The notes under the pieces are model-generated. The model saw nothing but the letters and a program-made list of their open reading frames with translations, did not search any database and was not told the DNA's origin. From Burkholderiales bacterium (lineage in GTDB: Bacteria; Pseudomonadota; Gammaproteobacteria; Burkholderiales; Burkholderiaceae_C): a stretch of 64,000 nucleotides of DNA. The stretch lies in NCBI GenBank assembly GCA_016213325.1, contig JACRAY010000035.1, positions 1 through 64,000 on the forward strand. The letters run 5' to 3'. Shown piece after piece: positions 50,806-58,751 of the stretch. Position numbers and translations under genes: made by a program. Position 1 is the first letter of the stretch; the number at the start of each line of letters is the position of its first letter.

Positions 50806-52185
50806 ATGACGCCTGCTCCCATCTCCGCGCTGTCCCCGCTGGACGGACGCTATGCCAACCGCCTCGCGCCCCTGAGGCCCCTGATGAGCGAGCAGGGCTA
50901 CATGCACAAGCGCGTGCAGGTCGAAGTCTGCTGGTTCATCGCGCTGTCCGACGCCGGCTTCGCCGAATTCAAACCGCTCAGTCCGGGAGCGCGCACTTAC
51001 TTGCTGGGGCTCGTGAAGAACTTCAGCGAGCACGATGCGCTGGCCATCAAGGAAATCGAAAAGACCACCAACCACGATGTGAAAGCGGTGGAGTACTGGA
51101 TCAAGTCCCGGTTCGAGGCCCGGCCCGAGTTGCGGGCCGCCAGCGAGTTCGTGCACTTCGCCTGCACCAGCGAGGACATCAACAACACTGCCCATGCGCT
51201 GCAGCTGAAAGGGGCGCGCTCGCAGGTGCTGCTGCCGGCCCTGGACAAGGTGATCGAACAGCTGCGTGAGATGGCGCATGCGTACGCCGCCGTCCCGATG
51301 CTCAGCCGCACGCACGGGCAGACCGCAAGCCCCACCACCGTGGGCAAGGAGATTGCCAACGTGGTGGTGCGCCTGAAGGCGGCGCGCGAGCGCATCGCAT
51401 CCGTGAAGCTGCTGGCCAAGATGAACGGCGCGGTGGGCAACTACAACGCGCACCTGTCGGCCTGGCCCGACTTCGACTGGGAGGCCTTCAGCCGCAAGGT
51501 GGTGGAGTCGCCCGAGCCGCTGGGGCTGGAACTCGCCTTCCAGCCCTACAGCATCCAGATCGAGCCGCACGACTACATGGCGGAGCTGTTCGACGCGGTG
51601 GCGCGTGCCAACACCATCCTGGTGGACTGGGCGCGCGACGCCTGGGGCTACATCAGCCTCGGCTACTTCAAGCAGCGGCTGCGCGACGGCGAAATCGGCT
51701 CGTCGACCATGCCGCACAAGGTCAACCCGATCGACTTCGAGAACGCCGAAGGCAACCTCGGGCTGGCCAACGCGGTGCTGCGCCACCTGTCCGAAAAGCT
51801 GCCGGTCTCGCGCTGGCAGCGCGACCTGACCGACTCCACGGTGCTGCGCAACATGGGCGTGGCGCTGGGCTATGCGGCGCTCGGCTACCACTCGCTGGCC
51901 ACCGGCCACGCCAAGCTGGAGCTGAACGAAGAGGCGCTGCGCGAGGACCTGGACGGCGCGTGGGAAGTGCTGGCCGAGCCGATCCAGACCGTGATGCGGC
52001 GCTACGGCGTGCAGGGCGCCTACGAGAAGCTGAAGGAGGTGACGCGCGGCAAGGCGGTACGTGCCGAAGACCTGCACGGCTTGATCCGCTCGCTGGAGAT
52101 CCCGCAGGCCGACAAGGACCGCCTGCTGGCGCTGACGCCGGCCTCGTACATCGGCAAGGCCGCCGAACTCGCGCGGCGCTGCTGA
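50806..52185 (+). CDS. purB: Adenylosuccinate lyase
   Basis: Cleaves SAICAR and adenylosuccinate, releasing fumarate, in purine synthesis. 459 residues: SPLDGRYANR opening, KTTNHDVKAVEYWIK, FVHFACTSEDINNTAHAL, RTHGQTASPTTVGKE and the fumarase-superfamily signature GSSTMPHKVNPIDFENAEGN with the catalytic loop Ser. The start is fixed by the short N-terminus typical of the proteobacterial enzyme. Confidence 0.97.
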   Translation: MTPAPISALSPLDGRYANRLAPLRPLMSEQGYMHKRVQVEVCWFIALSDAGFAEFKPLSPGARTYLLGLVKNFSEHDALAIKEIEKTTNHDVKAVEYWIKSRFEARPELRAASEFVHFACTSEDINNTAHALQLKGARSQVLLPALDKVIEQLREMAHAYAAVPMLSRTHGQTASPTTVGKEIANVVVRLKAARERIASVKLLAKMNGAVGNYNAHLSAWPDFDWEAFSRKVVESPEPLGLELAFQPYSIQIEPHDYMAELFDAVARANTILVDWARDAWGYISLGYFKQRLRDGEIGSSTMPHKVNPIDFENAEGNLGLANAVLRHLSEKLPVSRWQRDLTDSTVLRNMGVALGYAALGYHSLATGHAKLELNEEALREDLDGAWEVLAEPIQTVMRRYGVQGAYEKLKEVTRGKAVRAEDLHGLIRSLEIPQADKDRLLALTPASYIGKAAELARRC

Positions 52186-52196
52186 ACGCCCGCCGC

Positions 52197-53168
52197 ATGT
52201 TCGATTCGAAGTGCATCCCGGGCATGATCGAGCCCATCGAGCAGGACCTGCTGCGCGACGTGGCGCTCAGCGCCGGCCTGCAGCCCGGTGAGGTGGTGTG
52301 CGAGTTCGGGGCCTTCTTCGGCCGCAGCACGATGGCGCTGGCGGCCGGCCTGCTCGAAGCGGGGATCGACCCGGCTGCACACGGCGCCCCGGCGCTCGTC
52401 ACGTATGACCTCTTCTCGTGCTCGACCCACGCGAACTTCCACCGGTCCGTGCGGTACGTGGCCAACGAGGCGGGCGTCGGCCACCTGCTGGCGACGGCGC
52501 ACGGCCGCATCGACTTCCTGCCTGTATTCGACCACTACCTGCGCGGCCTGCCGCCCGGGCTGGTGGAGCGCCGCCGCGCTCGGCTGGCCGACGCGCGCCA
52601 CGACGGCCGTCCGATCGCCGCGATGCACATCGACGCGCCCAAGTGGTACGAGGAGTACATGCAGGTGCTGCGCGAGTTCGGGCCTTCGCTCAAGCCAGGC
52701 GCGCTGGTCGTGCTGCAGGACTACTTCTACCATTGGTCGGCCACGCTGGTCGCCATGGTGCAGGTGATGCTGGACCGGCAGGTCCTTCAGCCGCTCGAAA
52801 CGGCGGCCAGCTCGCTGCTGGTGCGCACCCGCCAGCCGCTCACGGCGGCGCTGATCGAAGAGTTCGACGCGAGCTACCGTGGCAGCGACCCGCTGGCTCT
52901 GGTGCGCCGCGCCATCGCCACCTTCGAAGGCTTCGACATGGACCGCCCCGAGATCTTCCTCGCCCGGCTGCACATGGCGGGGCTGCAACTGGCCCGCGAG
53001 CTGGGCCGTGAAGACGAGGCCGCCGCATTCCTGCGCGGCGTGGATGCCGGGCGCGAGCATCCTGCGGCGGCAACCATGCTCGCCGACGACTGGGCCGACC
53101 TGACGCACCACGAGTTCTCGCAGCGCCGCCTGTACGAAGTGGACGTGCAGGCCGACGGCGCCGCCTGA
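52197..53168 (+). CDS. Class I methyltransferase-like protein
   Basis: 323 residues. GEVVCEFGAFFGRSTMALAAG (about 34-54) matches the SAM-binding motif I of class I methyltransferases, and VVLQDYFYHWSATLV resembles a later strand with an acidic residue, as in Methyltransf_24-type proteins. The C-terminal 120 residues are helical and unrecognised. It starts 11 bases after purB, and yaeQ starts 15 bases after it, so all three may share a message. Substrate unknown. Confidence 0.75.
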   Translation: MFDSKCIPGMIEPIEQDLLRDVALSAGLQPGEVVCEFGAFFGRSTMALAAGLLEAGIDPAAHGAPALVTYDLFSCSTHANFHRSVRYVANEAGVGHLLATAHGRIDFLPVFDHYLRGLPPGLVERRRARLADARHDGRPIAAMHIDAPKWYEEYMQVLREFGPSLKPGALVVLQDYFYHWSATLVAMVQVMLDRQVLQPLETAASSLLVRTRQPLTAALIEEFDASYRGSDPLALVRRAIATFEGFDMDRPEIFLARLHMAGLQLARELGREDEAAAFLRGVDAGREHPAAATMLADDWADLTHHEFSQRRLYEVDVQADGAA

Positions 53169-53183
53169 GAACCCGAGCAGCTC

Positions 53184-53744
53184 ATGGCCATCAAGTCCAC
53201 CATCTTCAAGGCGAACCTCTCGGTCGCCGACATCGACCGCGGCTACTACGCGGACCATGCGCTCACCATCGCGCGGCACCCGAGCGAGAACGACGAGCGC
53301 ATGATGATGCGGCTGGCCGCTTTCGCGCTGAATGCGCACGAGGTGCAGACCCTGTGCAACGGCGACGCCACGCTCACTTTCGGCGGCGGCCTGTCGACGC
53401 CGGACGACCCCGACGTGGTGCTGCGCGACTTCACCGGCGCCACCCGCCTGTGGATCGAAGTCGGCCAGCCCGACGAGACGCCCATCGCCCGGGCGTGCCG
53501 GCAGGCCGACCAGGTGGCCGTCTACGCGTTCCACCACGCCGCCGAGGTCTGGTGGAAGGGCCTGCAGAACAAGGTAGCGCGTTACGCCAACCTCTCGGTG
53601 TGGCGCATGCCCGCCGAGGAGTCCCAGGCGCTCGCCACCATGGCCGAGCGCAGCATGCAGTTGCAGGCCACCGTGCAGGAGGGCTCGCTGCTGCTGGCCG
53701 ACGCGCGCACCCACGTGTCGGTCCACCCGGTCCGCTGGAAATGA
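53184..53744 (+). CDS. yaeQ: YaeQ family protein
   Basis: 186 residues with MAIKSTIFKANLSVADIDRGYY, HPSENDERMMMRLAAFALNA and WIEVGQPDE, the YaeQ family hallmarks; the fold is related to PD-(D/E)xK nucleases and retains D and E residues in those segments. In E. coli it was linked to suppression of an rfaH haemolysin defect, but the biochemical role is not established. Confidence 0.94.
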   Translation: MAIKSTIFKANLSVADIDRGYYADHALTIARHPSENDERMMMRLAAFALNAHEVQTLCNGDATLTFGGGLSTPDDPDVVLRDFTGATRLWIEVGQPDETPIARACRQADQVAVYAFHHAAEVWWKGLQNKVARYANLSVWRMPAEESQALATMAERSMQLQATVQEGSLLLADARTHVSVHPVRWK

Positions 53745-53763
53745 CTTCACCAGCCCCGCCGGG

Positions 53764-53805
53764 TTGACGAAGATCAACGGGCGCGGCGCCGCGCCTGCCA
53801 AGAAT
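53764..53805 (+). promoter_or_regulatory. FNR-type class II promoter of the 2-oxoacid oxidoreductase operon
   Basis: TTGACGAAGATCAA (53764-53777) matches the FNR/ANR consensus TTGAT-N4-ATCAA at nine of ten positions. Exactly 22 bases later lies AAGAAT (53800-53805), four of six to the -10 consensus. This puts the site at -41.5 relative to a start near 53812, the class II activating position. The operon should be induced when oxygen is low, if an FNR homologue is present. Confidence 0.75.
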
Positions 53806-53839
53806 GGTCCTCACCGTTTGATCACGAGAGGACCGGGCC

Positions 53840-54430
53840 ATGCTGCAGATCCGCATTCACGGCCGTGGCGGCCAGGGCGTCGTCACCGCCGCCGAGTTGC
53901 TGTCCGTCGCCGCCTTCGAGCAGGGCCGCCACGCGCAGGCCTTCCCCAGTTTCGGCTCGGAGCGCACGGGCGCGCCGGTGGTGGCGTTCTGCCGCATCGA
54001 CGACCGGCCGATCCGGCTGCGCGAGCCGGTCCTGGCGCCCGACGTCGTGATCGTGCAGGACCCGACGCTGCTGCACCAGGTCGACGTGTTCCAGGGCCTG
54101 CACCCCGAAGGCTTCGTGCTGATCAACAGCCGCCGCGACCCCGCGAGCCTGGGCATGGGCGACCTGCGTGCGCGCTTCCCTGCGGTGCAGATCGCCACCG
54201 TGCCGGCGACCGAGATCGCCCTGCGCCACCTCGGGCGGCCGCTGCCCGGGGCCGCGCTGCTCGGCGGCTTTGCGGCGCTGGCGGGGCTGGTCTCGCTCGA
54301 CGCGGTGCTGCACGCCATCGAAGACAAGTTCCAGGGCAAGGTCGCAGCCGGCAACATCGCGGCGGCCACCGAAGCTTACGGGTATGTCGAAGCCGAGCAC
54401 TGGGAGGGCGTCGATGCTGCGGCAGATTGA
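53840..54430 (+). CDS. porG: 2-oxoacid:ferredoxin oxidoreductase gamma subunit
   Basis: 196 residues with RIHGRGGQGVVTAAELLSVAAFEQGRHAQAFPSFGSERTGAPV-type sequence, the standard gamma-subunit opening, and LGGFAALAGLVSLDAV later. Together with the next two genes it makes the oxygen-sensitive enzyme that decarboxylates a 2-oxoacid to its acyl-CoA while reducing ferredoxin. Substrate (pyruvate, 2-oxoglutarate or branched) is not decidable here. It follows the FNR-type promoter and overlaps the alpha gene by 17 bases. Confidence 0.92.
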   Translation: MLQIRIHGRGGQGVVTAAELLSVAAFEQGRHAQAFPSFGSERTGAPVVAFCRIDDRPIRLREPVLAPDVVIVQDPTLLHQVDVFQGLHPEGFVLINSRRDPASLGMGDLRARFPAVQIATVPATEIALRHLGRPLPGAALLGGFAALAGLVSLDAVLHAIEDKFQGKVAAGNIAAATEAYGYVEAEHWEGVDAAAD

Positions 54431-55667
54431 AGGCTCGCAGGCGGTAGCCCAGGGTGTGGCACTGAGCCGCCCCGAAGTGATCTGCGCCTACCCGATCTCG
54501 CCGCAGACGCACATCGTCGAGGGACTCGGCGAGCTGGTGAAGGACGGCACGCTCTCGCCCTGCGAGTTCATCAACGTGGAAAGCGAGTTCGCAGCGATGA
54601 GCGTGGCCATCGGCGCTTCGGCCACCGGCGCGCGCAGTTACACCGCCACCGCCAGCCAGGGCCTGCTGTTCATGGCCGAGGCGGTGTACAACGCATCGGG
54701 CCTCGGCCTGCCGATCGTGATGACGGTGGCCAACCGCGCCATCGGCGCGCCCATCAACATCTGGAACGACCACAGCGACTCGATGAGCCAGCGCGACTGC
54801 GGCTGGCTGCAGCTGTTCGCCGAGACCAACCAGGAAGCGATGGACCTGCACATCCAGGCCTTCAAGCTCGGCGAGGAGCTGTCGATGCCGGTCATGGTGT
54901 GCATGGACGGCTTCATCCTGACGCATGCCTACGAGCGCGTCGACGTGCCCTCGCAGGCCGACGTCGACGCCTTCCTGCCGCCCTACGAGCCGCGGCAGGT
55001 GCTGGACCCGGCCGAGCCGGTGTCCATCGGCGCCATGGTGGGGCCCGAAGCCTTCATGGAAGTGCGCTACATCGCGCATGCCAAGCAGACGATGGCGCTG
55101 GGCCTCATCCCGCAGATCGCCCAGGAGTTCGCCGCGCGCTTCGGGCGCGACTCGGGCGGGCTGGTGCGTGCCTATCGCTGCGAGGACGCCGAGACCATCG
55201 TCGTTGCGCTCGGCTCGGTGCTCGGCACGATCAAGGACACGGTGGACGAGTTGCGCGCCACGGGCCTGAAGATCGGCGTGCTGGGCATCCAGTCGTTCCG
55301 GCCGTTCCCGCTGGCTGCCGTGCGCGCGGCGCTGCAGGGCGCCAAGCGCGTAGTGGTGCTGGAGAAGAGTTTCTCGGTGGGGATGGGCGGCGTCGTTTCA
55401 ACCGACGTGCGCGTGGCGCTGTCGGGGCTGCAGCTGCACGGCTACACCGTGATCGCCGGGCTCGGCGGCCGCGCGATCACCAAGGCGTCGCTGGCGCGCA
55501 TGCTGCTGCAAGCGGTGGCCGACCGCCTCGCGCCGCTCACCTTCCTGGACCTCGACTGGCGCATCGTCAACCGCCAGCTCGAGCGCGAAGCCGCCACGCG
55601 GCGTAGCGGCCCGATCGCCGAGAACCTGCTGCGCGACATCGGCACCGTGGCGTCGAAAGTGCACTAG
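54414..55667 (+). CDS. porA: 2-oxoacid:ferredoxin oxidoreductase alpha subunit
   Basis: 417 residues. Pyrimidine-binding domain with AVAQGVALSRPEVICAYPISPQT, INVESEFAAMSVAIGASATGARSYTATASQGLL, then a transketolase C-like domain (about 260-370) with IVVALGSVLGTIKDTVDEL and GVLGIQSFRPFP. ATG at 54414 inside the gamma gene. Alpha pairs with beta to form the TPP active site. Confidence 0.93.
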   Translation: MLRQIEGSQAVAQGVALSRPEVICAYPISPQTHIVEGLGELVKDGTLSPCEFINVESEFAAMSVAIGASATGARSYTATASQGLLFMAEAVYNASGLGLPIVMTVANRAIGAPINIWNDHSDSMSQRDCGWLQLFAETNQEAMDLHIQAFKLGEELSMPVMVCMDGFILTHAYERVDVPSQADVDAFLPPYEPRQVLDPAEPVSIGAMVGPEAFMEVRYIAHAKQTMALGLIPQIAQEFAARFGRDSGGLVRAYRCEDAETIVVALGSVLGTIKDTVDELRATGLKIGVLGIQSFRPFPLAAVRAALQGAKRVVVLEKSFSVGMGGVVSTDVRVALSGLQLHGYTVIAGLGGRAITKASLARMLLQAVADRLAPLTFLDLDWRIVNRQLEREAATRRSGPIAENLLRDIGTVASKVH

Positions 55668-55669
55668 CG

Positions 55670-56671
55670 ATGACCCAACCCGTCAAGTTCTACCAGACCG
55701 GCACCTTCACCGTCGGCAACCGCCTGCTGGCGCCCGAGCAGCGCACGGTACAGGCCGGCATCGAACGCAACAACTCGCTCAATTCGGGCCACCGCGCCTG
55801 CCAGGGCTGCGGCGAGGCACTGGGCGCGCGCTACGCCGTGGACGCCGCGATCCGCGCGACCGGCGGCCACCTGATCGCGGCCAACGCGACCGGCTGCCTC
55901 GAGGTGTTCTCCACGCCCTATCCCGAGACCTCGTGGCAGCTGCCCTGGATCCACTCGCTGTTTGGCAATGCAGCGGCCGTGGGCACGGGCATCGCCGCGG
56001 CGCTGCGCGTGAAGGGCCGCACGGACGTCCGCGTGATCGCGCAGGGCGGCGACGGCGGCACCACCGACATCGGGCTGGGGTGCCTGTCGGGCATGTTCGA
56101 ACGCAACGACGACGTGCTCTACATCTGCTACGACAACGAGGCCTACATGAACACCGGCGTGCAGCGCAGCTCGGCCACGCCGCCGGCCGCGCGCACCGCC
56201 ACCACCATGGCCGTGGGCGAGCGGCCCGGCGCCGAGTTCGGCCAGGGCAAGAACCTGCCGCTGATCGCCATGGCGCACGAGATTGCCTACGTGGCCACCG
56301 CCACCGTGGCCGACCTGCACGACCTGGAAGACAAGGTGGTGAAGGCGATGAGCCTGCGCGGCGCGCGCTACCTGCATGTGCTGGTGCCGTGCCCGCTCGG
56401 CTGGGGCTCGGCCAGCCACGACACGATCCGGCTGGCCCGGCTGGCGCGCGAGACCGGCATCTTCCCGGTGTTCGAGGCCGAGCGCGGCGAGGTGACATCG
56501 GTCAGCAAGATCCGCCACCGCGTGCCGGTCGAGGCCTACCTGCAGCCGCAGAAGCGCTTTGCGCACCTGTTCGGGCCGCAGGGGCACACGGACATGCTGG
56601 CGCGCATCCAGGCCAATGCCGACCGCAACATCCGGCGCTTCGGCCTGCTGGACGAGGGACAGCCGGCATGA
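55670..56671 (+). CDS. porB: 2-oxoacid:ferredoxin oxidoreductase beta subunit
   Basis: 333 residues. RACQGCGEALGARYAVD supplies cysteines for the proximal 4Fe-4S cluster along with a later Cys in NATGCLEVF; the TPP diphosphate-binding motif is IAQGGDGGTTDIGLGCLSGMFERNDDVLYICYDNEAYMNTGVQ pattern; SSATPPAARTATT follows. Starts two bases after the alpha stop; stop overlaps the next gene's start (ATGA). Confidence 0.93.
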   Translation: MTQPVKFYQTGTFTVGNRLLAPEQRTVQAGIERNNSLNSGHRACQGCGEALGARYAVDAAIRATGGHLIAANATGCLEVFSTPYPETSWQLPWIHSLFGNAAAVGTGIAAALRVKGRTDVRVIAQGGDGGTTDIGLGCLSGMFERNDDVLYICYDNEAYMNTGVQRSSATPPAARTATTMAVGERPGAEFGQGKNLPLIAMAHEIAYVATATVADLHDLEDKVVKAMSLRGARYLHVLVPCPLGWGSASHDTIRLARLARETGIFPVFEAERGEVTSVSKIRHRVPVEAYLQPQKRFAHLFGPQGHTDMLARIQANADRNIRRFGLLDEGQPA

Positions 56672-58302
56672 CCATGCGTAAACCGTTCGCGATCACGCTC
56701 GACCCCGGCTCGTCGCTCGCCAACAAGACCGGCAGCTGGCGCACCGAGCGGCCGGTCTACGTCGACCGCCTGCCGCCGTGCAATGCCCAGTGCCCCGCCG
56801 GCGAGGACATCCAGGGCTGGCTGTTCCACGCGGAAAGCGGCCAGTACGAACAGGCGTGGCGCCACCTGGTGCGCGACAACCCCTTCCCCGCCGTGATGGG
56901 CCGCGTGTGCTACCACTCGTGCGAGGGCGCGTGCAACCGCGGCAAGCTCGACTCGGCCGTCGGCATCAACTCGGTGGAGCGTTTCCTGGGCGACGAGGCC
57001 CTGCGGCGCGGCTGGCGCTTTGCGCCGCCGGCCGCCGAGTCGGGCCGCCACGTGCTCGTGGTCGGGGCCGGCCCGTCCGGCCTGTCGGCCGCCTACCACC
57101 TGCGCAGCCGCGGCCACGCCGTCACCGTGGTCGACGCCGGGCCGCGCGCGGGCGGCATGATGCGCTTCGGCATCCCGCAGTACCGCCTGCCGCGCGACGT
57201 GCTCGACGCCGAGGTCCAGCGCATCGTCGACATGGGGGTCACGCTGAAGCTCGATACCAAGGTCAACGACCTCGAGCGCGAACTGCGCGAAGGCCACTAC
57301 GAGGCGGCCTTCCTCGCAGTGGGCGCGCATGTGGCCAAGCGGGCCTTCATCCCGGCCAAGGACTCGTCGCGCATCCTCGACGCGGTGGCGGTGCTGCGCT
57401 CGATGGAAGGCGAAGACAAGCCGATGCTGGGCCGGCGCGTGGTGGTGTACGGCGGCGGCAACACCGCCATCGACGTGGCGCGCACGGCCAAGCGGCTCGG
57501 CGCCACCGAAGCCGTGATCGTCTACCGCCGCACGCGCGAGCGCATGCCGGCGCACGACTTCGAAGTGGAAGAGGCGCTGCAGGAAGGCGTGCTGGTGAAG
57601 TGGCTGTCGACCATCAAGCGGGCCGACGGCGACGCGCTCACCATCGAGAAGATGGCACTGGACGACAAGGGCTACCCGGTACCCACCGGCGAGTACGAGA
57701 CGCTGGAAGCCGACTCGCTGGTGCTGGCGCTGGGGCAGGACGTCGACCTCGGTTTCCTCGACCGCCTGCCGGGGCTTCAGGTGCGCGACGGCGTGGTGCA
57801 GGTCGACCCGTCGACGCTGATGACCGGCTACCCCGGCGTGTTCGCCGGTGGCGACATGGTCCCCGCGGAGCGCAACGTGACGGTGGCGGTGGGCCACGGC
57901 AAGAAGGCCGCGCGCCACGTCGACGCGTGGCTGCGCGGGCGCGCCGGGACGTCCGAGCCCAAGCACGCGCCGGCCGGCTTCGAGCGGCTCAATCCCTGGT
58001 ACTACAGCGACGCGCCCAAGACGATGCGGCCGCAGCTCGACGTGGCGCGGCGCACCAGCAGCTTCGACGAGGTGCAGGGTGGGCTGACCGAGGAGAACGC
58101 CCTGTTCGAGGCGCGCCGGTGCCTGTCGTGCGGCAACTGCTTCGAATGCGACAACTGCTACGGCGTCTGCCCCGACAACGCGGTGGTGAAGCTCGGGCCG
58201 GGGACGCGCTACAGCATCAACCTCGACTATTGCAAGGGCTGCGGCATCTGCGCCGCCGAGTGCCCGTGCGGCGCCATCGAGATGGTGCCGGAATCGATCT
58301 AA
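56668..58302 (+). CDS. FAD/NAD(P) oxidoreductase fused to a 2x4Fe-4S ferredoxin domain
   Basis: 544 residues. N-terminal GltD-like iron-sulfur segment with Cys38, Cys42, Cys81, Cys85, Cys89; FAD fold with HVLVVGAGPSGLSAAYHL (about 128-145); NAD(P) fold with VVVYGGGNTAIDVARTAKRLGA; FAGGDMVP; then a C-terminal ferredoxin domain from Cys485 (CLSCGNCFECDNC, then CKGCGICAAECPCGAI from Cys522). It combines the PorD ferredoxin and an NAD(P)H:acceptor module in one chain, so electrons from the PorABG enzyme could pass directly to or from NAD(P). Overlaps porB by four bases. Confidence 0.9.
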   Translation: MTMRKPFAITLDPGSSLANKTGSWRTERPVYVDRLPPCNAQCPAGEDIQGWLFHAESGQYEQAWRHLVRDNPFPAVMGRVCYHSCEGACNRGKLDSAVGINSVERFLGDEALRRGWRFAPPAAESGRHVLVVGAGPSGLSAAYHLRSRGHAVTVVDAGPRAGGMMRFGIPQYRLPRDVLDAEVQRIVDMGVTLKLDTKVNDLERELREGHYEAAFLAVGAHVAKRAFIPAKDSSRILDAVAVLRSMEGEDKPMLGRRVVVYGGGNTAIDVARTAKRLGATEAVIVYRRTRERMPAHDFEVEEALQEGVLVKWLSTIKRADGDALTIEKMALDDKGYPVPTGEYETLEADSLVLALGQDVDLGFLDRLPGLQVRDGVVQVDPSTLMTGYPGVFAGGDMVPAERNVTVAVGHGKKAARHVDAWLRGRAGTSEPKHAPAGFERLNPWYYSDAPKTMRPQLDVARRTSSFDEVQGGLTEENALFEARRCLSCGNCFECDNCYGVCPDNAVVKLGPGTRYSINLDYCKGCGICAAECPCGAIEMVPESI

Positions 58303-58601
58303 GCCGGCATCATCCGCCCGCACTGCCAGCACGAGCCGAAGCCGCCTTCCACCCTTTCGCCGCAGTCGCACACCCACTGGCGCTGCGGCATGTGCTGCAG
58401 CTCGGCCAGCAGGCTGCGTGCGGCAGCTTCCTGCTCGTCGTGCGTGATCCAGACTTCCGGCAGGCACTGGTCGGGCGGCAGCTCGCCGGCGGCGGCGCCC
58501 AGGAAGTAGCGCTGCACCGAGGCTTCGATGCCGCCCTGCCGCAGCACGTCGGCCCAGAGCGCAGCGATCGCGATGTTGGGAGCCTGCACGAGCTTTCGCA
58601 T
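58299..58601 (-). CDS. DUF2007 protein with C-terminal zinc ribbon
   Basis: 100 residues. The first 70 match the DUF2007 (putative signal-transducing) layout: MRKLVQAPNIAIAALWADVLRQGGIEASVQRYFL and LPEVWITHDEQEAAARSLL. The end holds WVCDCGERVEGGFGSCWQCG, a CxC...CxxC zinc-ribbon pattern. Convergent with the oxidoreductase gene, sharing four bases at the stops. Function unknown. Confidence 0.85.
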   Translation of the reverse strand: MRKLVQAPNIAIAALWADVLRQGGIEASVQRYFLGAAAGELPPDQCLPEVWITHDEQEAAARSLLAELQHMPQRQWVCDCGERVEGGFGSCWQCGRMMPA

Positions 58602-58666
58602 GGGCGCAGCTTAGCTCAGCGCCACCGCCCGCTCGGTAGAACCCCGCATCGCGCGGCCTTGCGGCG

Positions 58667-58680
58667 TTGACCCTGCGCAA
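58667..58680 (+). promoter_or_regulatory. FNR-like site upstream of the CoA hydrolase/transferase-GNAT gene (candidate)
   Basis: TTGACCCTGCGCAA matches the FNR consensus in the first half-site but only partly in the second (eight of ten overall). A weak CATTCT box begins 21 bases later (58702-58707). The site lies in the 150-base gap that otherwise holds nothing recognisable. Confidence 0.4.
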
Positions 58681-58751
58681 TACCCGTAACGGCCGTCAGG
58701 GCATTCTCGCGGTCCCATCGTGCACCCAAGGGCCAGCCGGCCCGCCCCGCC

